DNA from: JAAYCI01 sp964370295
GTDB lineage: Bacteria > Bacillota > Clostridia > Oscillospirales > Ruminococcaceae
Assembly: GCA_964370295.1 (NCBI GenBank)
Contig: CAYJIR010000014.1
Coordinates: forward strand, 1 to 52,941
Direction: 5' to 3'
Length of the DNA stretch: 52,941 nt
Made by a program: the position numbers and the translations under genes. This document shows, piece after piece, positions 42,309 through 50,715 of this stretch (position 1 is the stretch's first letter; every line of letters starts with the position of its first letter). Below the pieces are notes generated by a model, which had not been told where the DNA came from, searched no databases, and saw only the letters and a list, made by a program, of their open reading frames with translations.

Positions 42309-43928
42309 TTACGACAGGGCCGTGCCGGGCCCCGCTTGGGCAAGTGCCGCTTTTACAAGTCCTTCAAACAGCGGATGCGGACGGTTTGGCCTGCTTTTAA
42401 ACTCGGGGTGGAATTGAACGGCAACATAAAAGGGATGCGAGGAAAGCTCCACGGCTTCCACAAGGCATCCATCGGGAGAAACGCCACAGAGTACAAGCCC
42501 CTTATTGCGCAAGACATCTCGATAGGCATTGTTAAATTCATAGCGGTGACGGTGACGCTCAGAGATATTGTCTTGGCCGTAAAGTGCGAACAATCGGCTG
42601 TTTTCCGCAAGGGTGCAAGGGAAAGCACCAAGGCGCATTGTACCACCTTTTTTTGTGATAGAGCGTTGTTCTTCCATGATATGAACCACAGGATCTTTGC
42701 ACTCGGGGGAAAATTCAGACGAATGCGCATCTTCTATCCCACAAACGTGCCGTGCAAACTCCACAACGGCCACCTGCATACCAAGACAAATGCCAAGAAA
42801 AGGGATGCCATTTTCTCTGGCATAGCGGCAAGTGGCAATTTTTCCCTCAACACCCCTGTTGCCAAAGCCGCCCGGAATGATGACGCCCTGCACATCCGAG
42901 AGCAAGCGTTTGACATTTTGCGCGGTAACTTCTTCGCTGTCTATCCATTCAATTTCTACGTTAGTGCCTGCAAAGTTTCCGGCATGTTCTAAGGCCTCCA
43001 TAATCGAAAGATAGGCGTCGTGCAACTGTGTGTATTTGCCAACAATGGCAATGCGCACGCTGTGCTTTCGTGTGTTAATTTTCTCGAGCATGGCCCTCCA
43101 TTCCGAAAGGTCACACGGGGGTGTGCTAAGCGAAAACTCGCGGCATACAATTTCATCCAAGCCTTGCTTGTGCAGCATCAAGGGGGCTTCATATAAGCAA
43201 GATAAGGTGTGGTTTTCGATAACACAGTCGGGCTTTACATTGCAAAACATCGAAATTTTTTCGAACAAAGAGGGATGAATGGGCTCATCCGCCCTTGTAA
43301 TGATGATGTTTGGTGTGATCCCCAGCGAGCGTAGTTCTTTCACAGAATGCTGGGTGGGCTTGGATTTGTGCTCGCCGCTACTTTTTAAATAGGGCACGAG
43401 GGTAACGTGCAAAAATAGGCAGCGGGCGGCACCAACTTCTAAGGCAATTTGGCGAATGGCCTCTAAAAACGGCTGGCATTCTATATCGCCCGTGGTGCCG
43501 CCAATTTCGGTTAACAACACATCGGCTCCGCTTTGTTTTGCGCCCTCATAAATAAATTGCTTAATTTCGCTTGTGATATGCGGAATCACCTGCACCGTTT
43601 CCCCAAGATAATCGCCCTGTCGCTCTCGGTTTAGCACATTGTGATACACCTGCCCCGAGGTGAGGTTGGAAAGTTTTGATAAATTTTCATCAATAAATCG
43701 TTCGTAGTGGCCAAGGTCTAAATCGGTTTCGGCTCCGTCTTCGGTAACAAACACTTCGCCGTGTTGTAAAGGGCTCATCGTGCCCGGGTCGATGTTCATG
43801 TAGGGGTCCAGTTTTTGTGCGGCCACCTTAAGCCCACGTTGTTTTAAAAGCCGCCCAAGGCTTGCCGCCGTGATGCCTTTGCCAAGCCCGGAAACCACCC
43901 CACCGGTTACAAAAATATAGTTTGTCAT
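42309..43928 (-). CDS. pyrG: CTP synthase
   Basis: A 539-residue enzyme that makes CTP from UTP, ATP and glutamine. The N-terminal synthetase domain opens with YIFVTGGVVSGLGKGITAASL and has DPYMNIDPGTMSP and EIGGTTGDIE. The C-terminal class I amidotransferase has GGFGNRG, PFLGICLGMQVAVVEFA (nucleophile Cys) and VQFHPEFKSRP. I start at 43928, where AAAGG is 8 bases upstream, not the ATG two codons earlier. It follows the ANTAR gene by 18 bases in a glutamine-centred operon and is a major glutamine consumer. Confidence 0.97.
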   Translation of the reverse strand: MTNYIFVTGGVVSGLGKGITAASLGRLLKQRGLKVAAQKLDPYMNIDPGTMSPLQHGEVFVTEDGAETDLDLGHYERFIDENLSKLSNLTSGQVYHNVLNRERQGDYLGETVQVIPHITSEIKQFIYEGAKQSGADVLLTEIGGTTGDIECQPFLEAIRQIALEVGAARCLFLHVTLVPYLKSSGEHKSKPTQHSVKELRSLGITPNIIITRADEPIHPSLFEKISMFCNVKPDCVIENHTLSCLYEAPLMLHKQGLDEIVCREFSLSTPPCDLSEWRAMLEKINTRKHSVRIAIVGKYTQLHDAYLSIMEALEHAGNFAGTNVEIEWIDSEEVTAQNVKRLLSDVQGVIIPGGFGNRGVEGKIATCRYARENGIPFLGICLGMQVAVVEFARHVCGIEDAHSSEFSPECKDPVVHIMEEQRSITKKGGTMRLGAFPCTLAENSRLFALYGQDNISERHRHRYEFNNAYRDVLRNKGLVLCGVSPDGCLVEAVELSSHPFYVAVQFHPEFKSRPNRPHPLFEGLVKAALAQAGPGTALS

Positions 43929-43946
43929 GCACATTGCCTTTCCGTT

Positions 43947-44528
43947 TTATGTATTTTCGTAGATTTTCAAGATGCCCTCGGCCACGCTGCGTCTCGTTTC
44001 CCGGCTATCCATGGCCTGCCGCTCTATATATTTGTGTGCCTCGTCTTCCGTCATGTTCAAATAGGCGACAAGTACATGCTTGGCCCTATCCACCAGGCGA
44101 ATGTCTTCTATTTTTTGCACCAGTTTGGCCTTTTCCTTTTGCACTTGCACAAGGCGTCCATGTGCCGCTTTGGCAAGCTTTAACGAAAACCAAAACATGT
44201 TTTTATTGATGGGTTTTGCAACCGTAAGCACACCATAGTCCTCCACCACGGCAGAGATGTCGTCGTAGTATTCACTTTTCACAATCAAAATCACCTGGTT
44301 TTTATTTTGAGAGGCGATATGACGCGACAAACTTTCCCCGGATTCGTCCGAAAGTGGGGTGTTGATGAGCACCAAATCAAAGTCTTGCTGTGCCAAAAGA
44401 CGGCGACCCTCTGCGCCACTTTTGGCTTTTGCAATTTTTTGGATGGAAAACTCTTGCAAGGTTTTTGTAAAAAATTCAAGCCCTTTTTCACCGCTTGAAA
44501 TCACAAGAGCACTTTCGATATGCACCAT
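43947..44528 (-). CDS. ANTAR-domain RNA-binding antiterminator
   Basis: A 193-residue response-regulator-like protein. Residues 1-118 form a receiver-like fold. At the usual phospho-acceptor position the sequence is LVLINTPLSDESG, with Asn56 rather than Asp. The conserved Lys is kept in VAKP. Residues about 120-140 are a coiled-coil linker (VQKEKAKLVQKIED). The C-terminal ANTAR three-helix domain reads LVDRAKHVLVAYLNMTEDEA, then YIERQAMDSRETRRSVAEGIL. ANTAR proteins bind paired RNA hairpins with A1/G4 hexaloops and prevent termination. The gene lies 23 bases after glnA, and such hexaloops occur in both nitrogen-operon leaders at 49.4-49.7 kb. Without Asp56 it may be controlled by a ligand or a partner rather than phosphorylation. 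Confidence 0.88.
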   Translation of the reverse strand: MVHIESALVISSGEKGLEFFTKTLQEFSIQKIAKAKSGAEGRRLLAQQDFDLVLINTPLSDESGESLSRHIASQNKNQVILIVKSEYYDDISAVVEDYGVLTVAKPINKNMFWFSLKLAKAAHGRLVQVQKEKAKLVQKIEDIRLVDRAKHVLVAYLNMTEDEAHKYIERQAMDSRETRRSVAEGILKIYENT

Positions 44529-44551
44529 CCCCTTTGCAATAGTTTACCTTC

Positions 44552-45871
44552 TTAGTACACATAGAAATACCGTTTTGTCAAAAATGCTTGTTTATCCTCG
44601 GCCAAGTTGTATTGCGAAATTTCCTCTTCTTTTACGGCTAAATAGGCATTTAAGAGAGAGTCTCCCAAAATATCTTGCACAAAGGCAGACTTCTTGGCAA
44701 GAGAGAGGGCTTCTTGTATATCTTGCGGAAGCATGGCAAGGGCATTCGTGACTTCCGGCGGGGCATTGTATAAATCGGCATCCACCGGGGCAGGCAGGGC
44801 AAGGTTTTTTTCCATGCCTTGCAAGCCGGCTGCAATGATGAGGGCGAAGGCGAGGTAGGGATTGATGGTGGGGTCGGGCGAGCGCAGCTCCATGCGCATG
44901 CGATTACCGCTGGCGGTAGGAATGCGAATGAGCTGGGATCGGTTTTGATGGGACCAAGAAATATAAGAGGGAGCCGAAAGCTCGCCAAGGCGTGCATAAG
45001 AGTTGATGATGGGGTTTAAAAACAGTGTGAGTTCGGCCGATTTTTCTAAAATTCCGGCGATGAAACTTTCAGCTGTTTTCGAAAACTCCCCCTCTTTTCC
45101 GTCAAAAATATTAAGTCCATTTTTGTTTAAGGATAAATTGACATGTAAGCCACTGCCGCTGTGCAAAGACAAGGGTTTTGGCATAAAGGCTGCAAACAGG
45201 CCGTTTCGTTCGGCTATGGCTTTTACCACCGATTTAAAGGTAAGCAAATTGTCGGCACAGCGAAGCGCCTCGCTGTATTTGAAGTCAATTTCGTTTTGCC
45301 CGGGGCCTTGTTCGTGATGGGAAGTTTCGGGATGCAAGCCCATCTCTTCTAAATTAAGGCAAATTTCGCGGCGAATGTCTTCGCCTTTGTCCAAGGGGGC
45401 AATGTCTAAATAGCCACCATCATCTAAGGTATCATAAGTGGGTTTTCCATTGTCATCTGCCTTAAACAAATAAAATTCGCACTCGGCGCCCACTTTGCAA
45501 ATATATCCTTTTTTTTGCACTTTCTCTAAAACGGATTTTAAAATGTGGCGGCTGTCGTGTGCAAAAACTTCTTTCTCGGGGGTTTTGATGTCACAATAAA
45601 AGCGTAGCACACGCCCGGGGCCGGGGCGCCAAGGCAACACAGTTAAAGTGGAGGGATCTGGAAACAAAAGCAAGTCCGAGCGTGTGATATCGCGAAAACC
45701 TTGGATGGCCGAGGCATCGAAGGCCACGCCTTCCTCAAAGGCATCCTGCAGCTCGGAGGACATGATGGAGATGTTTTTTTGCACGCCAAAAGGATCGCAA
45801 AAACCCAGCCGAACAAATTGTACATCGTTTTCCTGTGCAAAACGAAGCACTTCACTAGCGGTACTATTCAT
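44552..45871 (-). CDS. glnA: glutamine synthetase type I
   Basis: A 439-residue GSI that forms glutamine from glutamate, ammonia and ATP. Active-site blocks: GAECEFYLF, TSHHEQGPGQNEIDF, HSGSGLHVNLSL, SHQNRSQLIRIP and RMELRSPDPTINPYLAFALI. The length and the absence of the adenylylated Tyr region fit the short GSI-alpha type of Firmicutes. AGAGGG is 6 bases before the ATG. It follows gltB3 by 62 bases and precedes the ANTAR gene. A second enzyme, GSIII, is encoded on the other strand at 50.7-52.8 kb. Confidence 0.96.
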   Translation of the reverse strand: MNSTASEVLRFAQENDVQFVRLGFCDPFGVQKNISIMSSELQDAFEEGVAFDASAIQGFRDITRSDLLLFPDPSTLTVLPWRPGPGRVLRFYCDIKTPEKEVFAHDSRHILKSVLEKVQKKGYICKVGAECEFYLFKADDNGKPTYDTLDDGGYLDIAPLDKGEDIRREICLNLEEMGLHPETSHHEQGPGQNEIDFKYSEALRCADNLLTFKSVVKAIAERNGLFAAFMPKPLSLHSGSGLHVNLSLNKNGLNIFDGKEGEFSKTAESFIAGILEKSAELTLFLNPIINSYARLGELSAPSYISWSHQNRSQLIRIPTASGNRMRMELRSPDPTINPYLAFALIIAAGLQGMEKNLALPAPVDADLYNAPPEVTNALAMLPQDIQEALSLAKKSAFVQDILGDSLLNAYLAVKEEEISQYNLAEDKQAFLTKRYFYVY

Positions 45872-45933
45872 GGTGTTCCCTCTATTCGTTGTTTTATAAA
45901 AAAGCCCTCTTCCACAGTATACTATAAAATGCT

Positions 45934-46653
45934 TTAGTTTGCTGTATAAAGCTGCTTGTAAGGGTTTTTAGCGTTCGGTGTGAGCAGCACAAACCGTGTT
46001 GATAAAAGTTGTGTGGCGTCCAAGTTAAAATCAATCGCATACTCGTGTAGCAGTGGTGTGATAGAAGCGAGCTCGTGTGCATCGGCAAAAGAGCCTTGCA
46101 CTTGTTCGGGCAAATGCTTGGGCAGCTCGTTTGCCCCAATGAATATCTTCCCGCCATGCATGCCCACACCGGGGAAATTGCCCACAGGAAAACCGTCACA
46201 GTCCTTTCCCAGCACAATGATAATTCCACCGGCCAGATACTCGCCCAAAAAGCTTCCGGCACAGCCTCCCACGATAATCACAGGGCATTTTTTTCCGTAT
46301 TGTTTCATATGGATTCCCGTGCGATAGCCGGCATTTCCACGAACAAAAATTTTCCCGCCCCGCATGGCATAACCGGTGGTGTCGCCTGCGTTGCCATGAA
46401 TGATAATTTTCCCCTCGTTCATGGTGTCACCCACGGCGTCTTGTGCGTTGCCATGCACTTCAATGCTGGCACCGTCCAAATAAGCTCCCAGGGCGTTGCC
46501 CGGTGTGCCGTGAACCAAAATATGTTTATTGGATAGACCCGTACCAATAAAGCGCTCCCCATAACAGTTTTCTATACTGACATCTTCCGCGTTGGCATTT
46601 AGCCAACGATTCAGTGCTTGAAACCCCATTTCATGGGCATTAAGTGTTTTCAT
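45934..46653 (-). CDS. gltB3: glutamate synthase GXGXG domain subunit
   Basis: A 239-residue stand-alone copy of the glutamate synthase alpha-subunit C-terminal domain. It is a beta-helix of GXGXG-type turns (VHGTPGNALGAYL, VHGNAQDAVGDTM, IHGNAGDTTGYAM, VRGNAGYRTG) ending in GKIFIGANELP. In fused GltB this domain holds the other domains together and helps form the ammonia tunnel. Here it is separate, as in archaeal-type and some clostridial enzymes, and follows gltB2 by 136 bases. GCAGGAGG precedes the ATG. Confidence 0.92.
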   Translation of the reverse strand: MKTLNAHEMGFQALNRWLNANAEDVSIENCYGERFIGTGLSNKHILVHGTPGNALGAYLDGASIEVHGNAQDAVGDTMNEGKIIIHGNAGDTTGYAMRGGKIFVRGNAGYRTGIHMKQYGKKCPVIIVGGCAGSFLGEYLAGGIIIVLGKDCDGFPVGNFPGVGMHGGKIFIGANELPKHLPEQVQGSFADAHELASITPLLHEYAIDFNLDATQLLSTRFVLLTPNAKNPYKQLYTAN

Positions 46654-46748
46654 GGTTTCCTCCTGCTATAGGGTTTTGAAAGAAGGGATACAGAGCTTGT
46701 GGCCTTTATTATCTGGCCGATTGACGAAAACGCAGACAAACAAGATTT

Positions 46749-46803
46749 ATGCCGGCACCATCTGTTTATCTTCAAAGCCATTGGCCATTCTATTCGCCGG
46801 CAT
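46749..46803. repeat. inverted repeat spanning the gltB2 stop
   Basis: ATGCCGGC (46749-46756) and GCCGGCAT (46796-46803) can pair around a 39-base loop. The right arm codes the last residues of GltB2. Within the 136-bp gltB2-gltB3 gap it might affect mRNA stability or the subunit ratio. No other signal is seen there. Confidence 0.4.
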
Positions 46804-48292
46804 GCCGAATGCCCAACACAGCCAACTCTTTTTCATGCAATCCCACACCGCGCAACATCAGGCGGTTGCCACGCAGGCTTTCAATGGCATTGATGCCCAT
46901 GCCACCCATCATCTCTTTAATTTCGTGCTCCCACGCCCGAAGCAAATTCACAAGCCGCTGTTTGCCGATGTTTGGGTTCAAACGCTTGGTTAAATCTTCC
47001 CTCTGGGTGGCAATGCCCCAATTGCATTTGGCACCATGACAACTTCGGCACAGGTGGCAGCCAAGGGCTAAAAGGGCGGCGGTGCCGATATACACTGCGT
47101 CGGCGCCAAGCGCAATGGCTTTTACAATGTCGGCACTGCTTCGGATGCTGCCACCCACCACAAGGCTCACATTGTCTCTAATCCCCTCTTCGCGCAGGCG
47201 GCTGTCCACCCCGGCCAAAGCCAGTTCGATGGGGATGCCAACAGTGTTGCGAATGCGCGTGGGTGCGGCGCCCGTGCCACCGCGAAAACCGTCGATACAA
47301 ATGATATCTGCGCCACTTCGGGCAATGCCGCTGGCAATGGCCGTAATGTTGTGTACGGCGGCAATTTTAACAAGAATGGGCTTTGTATAATGGGTAGCTT
47401 CTTTTAAAGAATAAACAAGTTGACGCAAATCTTCTATGGAATAGATGTCGTGATGTGGGGCGGGAGAAATAGCGTCTGAGCCCTCCGGTATCATGCGCGT
47501 GCGCGAAATATCGTCCACAATTTTTGTGCCGGGCAAATGCCCGCCGATGCCGGGTTTTGCGCCTTGCCCCATTTTAATCTCTATGGCGGCACCACTGTTG
47601 AGGTAGGCCTTATGTACGCCAAAACGGCCAGAGGCAACTTGCACAATGGTGTTTTTTCCATAGGGGTAGAAATCTTCGTGCAGGCCTCCCTCTCCGGTGT
47701 TGTAGCAAATATCAAGTTCTTCGGCGGCCTTGGCAAGGCTTTCGTGGGCATTATAGCTTATGGAACCATAACTCATGGCGGAAAACATAATTGGCATAGA
47801 CAATTTTAAGAAAGGCGGCAATGTTGTGTCAATTTCGCCTGTTTCGTCACGAACAATCACTTGCGGCTTTGCGCCAAGAAACACCTTGGTTTCCATGGGT
47901 TCACGCAAGGGGTCGATGGAGGGATTGGTCACCTGCGAAGCATTGAGCAAAATTTTGTCAAAATAGATGGGGTAGTTTTCGGGATTGCCCATAGAAGAAA
48001 GCAGCACGCCCCCGCTATTTGCCTGACGATACAACTCTTTGATCACCTGCCCGCTCCAGTTGGCGTTGTGTTTATAGGTGTTTTCACTTTTCACAATTTT
48101 TAAAGCCCTCTTCGGACATAGCGACACACAACGCTGGCAATTCACACATTTGGCATCATCGCTTATCAAGACATTTTTTTCTGTGCTGTATTCGTGCACC
48201 TCATTGGCGCACTGCCGCTCGCACACACGACAAGAAATGCACTTAACATCACTGCGTATCACTTCATAATCGGGATAGATAAACTGCTTCAT
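46790..48292 (-). CDS. gltB2: glutamate synthase FMN domain with N-terminal ferredoxin domain
   Basis: A 500-residue central subunit of a split, archaeal-type glutamate synthase. Residues about 1-65 have two 4Fe-4S motifs (CISCRVCERQC and CVNCQRCVSLCP). The FMN barrel has GSISYNAHESLA, GRFGV, MGQGAKPGIGGHLPG, DGFRGGTGAAPTRI and the cluster-binding LGCHLCRSCHGAKCNWG. It reduces 2-oxoglutarate plus ammonia to glutamate. The start at 48292 overlaps gltB1 by 4 bases (ATGA). No gltD (NADPH subunit) is present, so electrons may come from ferredoxin through the fused ferredoxin domain. Confidence 0.94.
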   Translation of the reverse strand: MKQFIYPDYEVIRSDVKCISCRVCERQCANEVHEYSTEKNVLISDDAKCVNCQRCVSLCPKRALKIVKSENTYKHNANWSGQVIKELYRQANSGGVLLSSMGNPENYPIYFDKILLNASQVTNPSIDPLREPMETKVFLGAKPQVIVRDETGEIDTTLPPFLKLSMPIMFSAMSYGSISYNAHESLAKAAEELDICYNTGEGGLHEDFYPYGKNTIVQVASGRFGVHKAYLNSGAAIEIKMGQGAKPGIGGHLPGTKIVDDISRTRMIPEGSDAISPAPHHDIYSIEDLRQLVYSLKEATHYTKPILVKIAAVHNITAIASGIARSGADIICIDGFRGGTGAAPTRIRNTVGIPIELALAGVDSRLREEGIRDNVSLVVGGSIRSSADIVKAIALGADAVYIGTAALLALGCHLCRSCHGAKCNWGIATQREDLTKRLNPNIGKQRLVNLLRAWEHEIKEMMGGMGINAIESLRGNRLMLRGVGLHEKELAVLGIRHAGE

Positions 48293-49386
48293 GTTGTGCC
48301 TCCTCCGTGTTCCAGTTCCACCAAAACGGCTTGCCCCCCCTTGGGGGCCCATACACGGTCTAAGTTGTTTTCCACAACACGGATAGCGGCCTCTTCGCTT
48401 GCAATGAAAACCTTACTACCCTTTTCGCCCACCACCATGCTGCGCAATTTCAGGCGGTCGTGCAGGGCCATCAATCCACCCTCGTAACCCACCAAAATCG
48501 AAAACGGGCCCGTGATGAGCAAAGAGGAGAATACATGACGAAAATATTCAAGTTTTGCCCGTTCCTTTTGCGAAAGTTGCTCGATGCTTTGCCAAAAAGG
48601 TGCCGCCACTACCGAGGCGATATCGAAAAAATCGAGACCTTTTTTGCGGTGGAGATAGTCGATGATATAGGTGATAACCTCTGTATCGGTTTGCAAGCTA
48701 CACTGATAGCCATACACCTCGATAGAGCGTCTGTTCGCATCATAAGAAGAAATTTCGCCGTTGTGCACCACTGTATAATCCAAAAGAGAAAAGGGATGTG
48801 CACCGCCCCACCAGCCCGGGGTATTGGTAGGGTAGCGTCCGTGGGCTGTAAAACAATATCCTTCGTACTCCTCTAGGCGGTAAAAACGGCCCACATCTTC
48901 GGGAAAACCAACCCCCTTAAACACACCCATGTTTTTGCCGCTGGAAAACACATAGGCACCGCCGATTTGCACATTGATACGAAACACACATTTGGCCACA
49001 AATTCCTTTTCGTCCAATTGGCTATTTGCCAGCTTGGAGGCAAGCGGAAGCACAAAATAGCGCCAAATTAGCGGCTCGTCCGTGATGGTTTTCACCTTGC
49101 GCGTGGGAATTTTAGAAAGGTTGACAATTTCAAAATGTCGCTCCAAAAATTCTTCGCATTCTTTTTTTGCAAAACTTGTGTCGTAAAACACATGAAAAGC
49201 TGTGTAATCTTTGTATTCGGGATAAATGCCATAGGCAGAAAACCCACCACCAAGCCCATTGGAGCGCTCGTGCATCACTGATATCGATGTTATGATATCT
49301 TCGCCGTTTATCCGTTTGCCGGATTTATCGAAAATACCGGAAATGGCACAGCCGGACGGAATTCGTACCTCGCCCTCTTTCCGCAT
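48289..49386 (-). CDS. gltB1: glutamate synthase amidotransferase subunit
   Basis: A 365-residue class II (Ntn-type) glutamine amidotransferase that releases ammonia from glutamine for GltB2. Blocks: PSGCAISGIFDKSG, TAHGRYPTNTPGWWGGAHPF, VVHNGEISSYDANRR and LQTDTEVITYIIDYL. The nucleophile should be Cys13, so a 12-residue propeptide must be removed. I start at 49386, where AAGGAGG is about 10 bases upstream; an in-frame ATG at 49458 lies inside the attenuator. It is first in gltB1-gltB2-gltB3-glnA-ANTAR-pyrG. Confidence 0.92.
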   Translation of the reverse strand: MRKEGEVRIPSGCAISGIFDKSGKRINGEDIITSISVMHERSNGLGGGFSAYGIYPEYKDYTAFHVFYDTSFAKKECEEFLERHFEIVNLSKIPTRKVKTITDEPLIWRYFVLPLASKLANSQLDEKEFVAKCVFRINVQIGGAYVFSSGKNMGVFKGVGFPEDVGRFYRLEEYEGYCFTAHGRYPTNTPGWWGGAHPFSLLDYTVVHNGEISSYDANRRSIEVYGYQCSLQTDTEVITYIIDYLHRKKGLDFFDIASVVAAPFWQSIEQLSQKERAKLEYFRHVFSSLLITGPFSILVGYEGGLMALHDRLKLRSMVVGEKGSKVFIASEEAAIRVVENNLDRVWAPKGGQAVLVELEHGGGTT

Positions 49387-49433
49387 TGCAAATCCCCTCC
49401 TTTTAAGTGTACACGGATTTTTCATCATAAAAC

Positions 49434-49504
49434 AAAAAAGGCGGCCATCGAAAGCCAACCCGCCACATGGGCAGAGTTTATTTTCGATGAACGCCTTTGT
49501 TCAT
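49434..49504 (-). promoter_or_regulatory. gltB1 leader attenuator with hexaloop antiterminator
   Basis: Minus-strand leader. The terminator stem GGCG-CATCGAAA pairs with TTTCGATG-CGCC (49495-49482 with 49453-49440) and is followed by six T (49439-49434). An earlier hairpin, ATGAAC-AAAGGC-GTTCAT (49504-49487), uses the same bases as the 5' half of the terminator, so only one can form. Its hexaloop has A1 and G4, the ANTAR recognition pattern. Transcription starts only about 10 bases upstream. Confidence 0.7.
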
Positions 49505-49512
49505 ATTGCCAT

Positions 49513-49541
49513 ACTATACAGCTTTGCAAGAATTTTGTCAA
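49513..49541 (-). promoter_or_regulatory. promoter of the gltB operon
   Basis: Minus-strand TTGACA (49541-49536) and TATAGT (49518-49513) are 17 bases apart, directly before the attenuator. Confidence 0.75.
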
Positions 49542-49587
49542 GTGTTTTAAGAGAACTTTTTAAGCCGGGCCGAAAAACAAAAACGTG

Positions 49588-49616
49588 TTGACAATCTGTA
49601 TGCCTTGTGTTACACT
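49588..49616 (+). promoter_or_regulatory. promoter of asnA-glnN
   Basis: TTGACA (49588-49593) and TACACT (49611-49616) are 17 bases apart. It diverges from the gltB promoter, with 46 bases between the -35 boxes. Confidence 0.75.
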
Positions 49617-49628
49617 TTGCAACATAAG

Positions 49629-49670
49629 CAGCAAAGGCGCTGTGGGCAAAAGCCCGCAGTGCCTTTTTTT
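49629..49670 (+). promoter_or_regulatory. asnA leader attenuator with hexaloop hairpin
   Basis: The terminator stem GGCGCTGTGGGC / GCCCGCAGTGCC (two G-U pairs, loop AAAA) is followed by seven T (49664-49670). It lies about 15 bases after the expected start site, with no upstream + gene to terminate. The alternative hairpin CAGC-AAAGGC-GCTG (49629-49642) overlaps the 5' arm of the terminator and shows the same hexaloop as the gltB leader. Confidence 0.7.
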
Positions 49671-49691
49671 ATTTTACAAAAGGAGTGTATC

Positions 49692-50699
49692 ATGAAAAAA
49701 TCGATTTCTCAAAAAGAGTATGCATCGGCATTGAGCGTTTATGAAACCCAGGCTGCCATCGGCCTTGTAAAACGGAATTTCGAAGACAATCTGGCAAAAA
49801 CCTTGAAGTTGATTCGTGTTTCCGCCCCTCTGTTTGTGGAACAAAAAACAGGCTTAAACGATGATCTAAACGGCGTGGAGCGCCCCGTCGTCTTCGATAT
49901 CAAACAAAGCGGCACCGAAGTGCAAATTGTGCACTCCTTGGCCAAGTGGAAACGCATGGCACTGGGCAAGTATGGATTTCCGGTAGGCGAAGGTTTATAC
50001 ACAGACATGAATGCCATACGAAGAGACGAAGAGATGGACTGCCTACATTCTATCTATGTGGACCAGTGGGACTGGGAAAAGGTGATTGATAGAGAGAGTA
50101 GAACGCTGCAAATCCTGCAAAAAACCGTTTGCAAAATTGTAAACGCCATTGTGGATACGCAGGAAGCCGTTCAATCTTCCTTTCCACAGTTAAAAGCCAC
50201 GCTCTCGCGAGAAGTGCACTTTATCACAACACAGGAGCTTGAAGATACGTATCCTCAGCTCGCGCCAAAAGAACGTGAATACGAATTTTTAAAAGAACAT
50301 AAAACGGCCTTCATCATGCAGATAGGAGACAAGCTGGCCTCGGGCATCGCCCACGACGGGCGTGCGCCCGACTATGACGATTGGGCCTTAAACGGAGATA
50401 TTGTCTTTTACAACGAGGTGCTTGGGCGTGCGTTCGAAATTTCTTCCATGGGCATACGCGTGGATGAAACTTCGCTTGCCGAGCAACTGAAAAAGGCGGG
50501 ATGTGAGGAAAGAAAAGAGCTGGATTTTCACAAAGCATTGCTTTCGGGCCAATTGCCTCTTACGATGGGCGGTGGCATTGGGCAATCTCGTCTTTGTATG
50601 CTGCTTTTGGAAAAAGCACATATTGGCGAAGTGCAAGTGTCTGTGTGGGACGAAGACACGCTTGCCAAGGCCGCGGCTATGAATATTCGCTTATTGTAA
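49692..50699 (+). CDS. asnA: aspartate-ammonia ligase
   Basis: A 335-residue class II aminoacyl-tRNA-synthetase-like enzyme that makes asparagine from aspartate, ammonia and ATP. Family blocks: the N-terminal SQKEYASALSVYETQAAIG, SAPLFVEQKTGLNDDLNGVE, DMNAIRRDEE, the late GRAFEISSMGIRVDE, and the ATP motif GGGIGQSRLCMLLL. Length is normal. AGGAG lies 6 bases before the ATG at 49692. It is directly followed by glnN in a two-gene unit of ammonia-using enzymes under the attenuator. Confidence 0.96.
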   Translation: MKKSISQKEYASALSVYETQAAIGLVKRNFEDNLAKTLKLIRVSAPLFVEQKTGLNDDLNGVERPVVFDIKQSGTEVQIVHSLAKWKRMALGKYGFPVGEGLYTDMNAIRRDEEMDCLHSIYVDQWDWEKVIDRESRTLQILQKTVCKIVNAIVDTQEAVQSSFPQLKATLSREVHFITTQELEDTYPQLAPKEREYEFLKEHKTAFIMQIGDKLASGIAHDGRAPDYDDWALNGDIVFYNEVLGRAFEISSMGIRVDETSLAEQLKKAGCEERKELDFHKALLSGQLPLTMGGGIGQSRLCMLLLEKAHIGEVQVSVWDEDTLAKAAAMNIRLL

Positions 50700-50715
50700 A
50701 AGGAGAGTGTTGGTT

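Noticed and set aside
45872..45933. Third ANTAR-type attenuator before glnA
   Set aside because: There is a T-run after GGGC and a weak TTTTATA/TATAAAA pairing, but no hairpin with an A1/G4 hexaloop.
46652..47390. Long + strand frames opposite gltB2 and gltB3
   Set aside because: They are antisense to well-supported glutamate synthase genes and have no ribosome sites or recognisable sequence.
49387..49458. N-terminal extension of gltB1 to the ATG at 49458
   Set aside because: The extension would overlap the attenuator; the ATG at 49386 has AAGGAGG and gives a normal short propeptide before Cys13.
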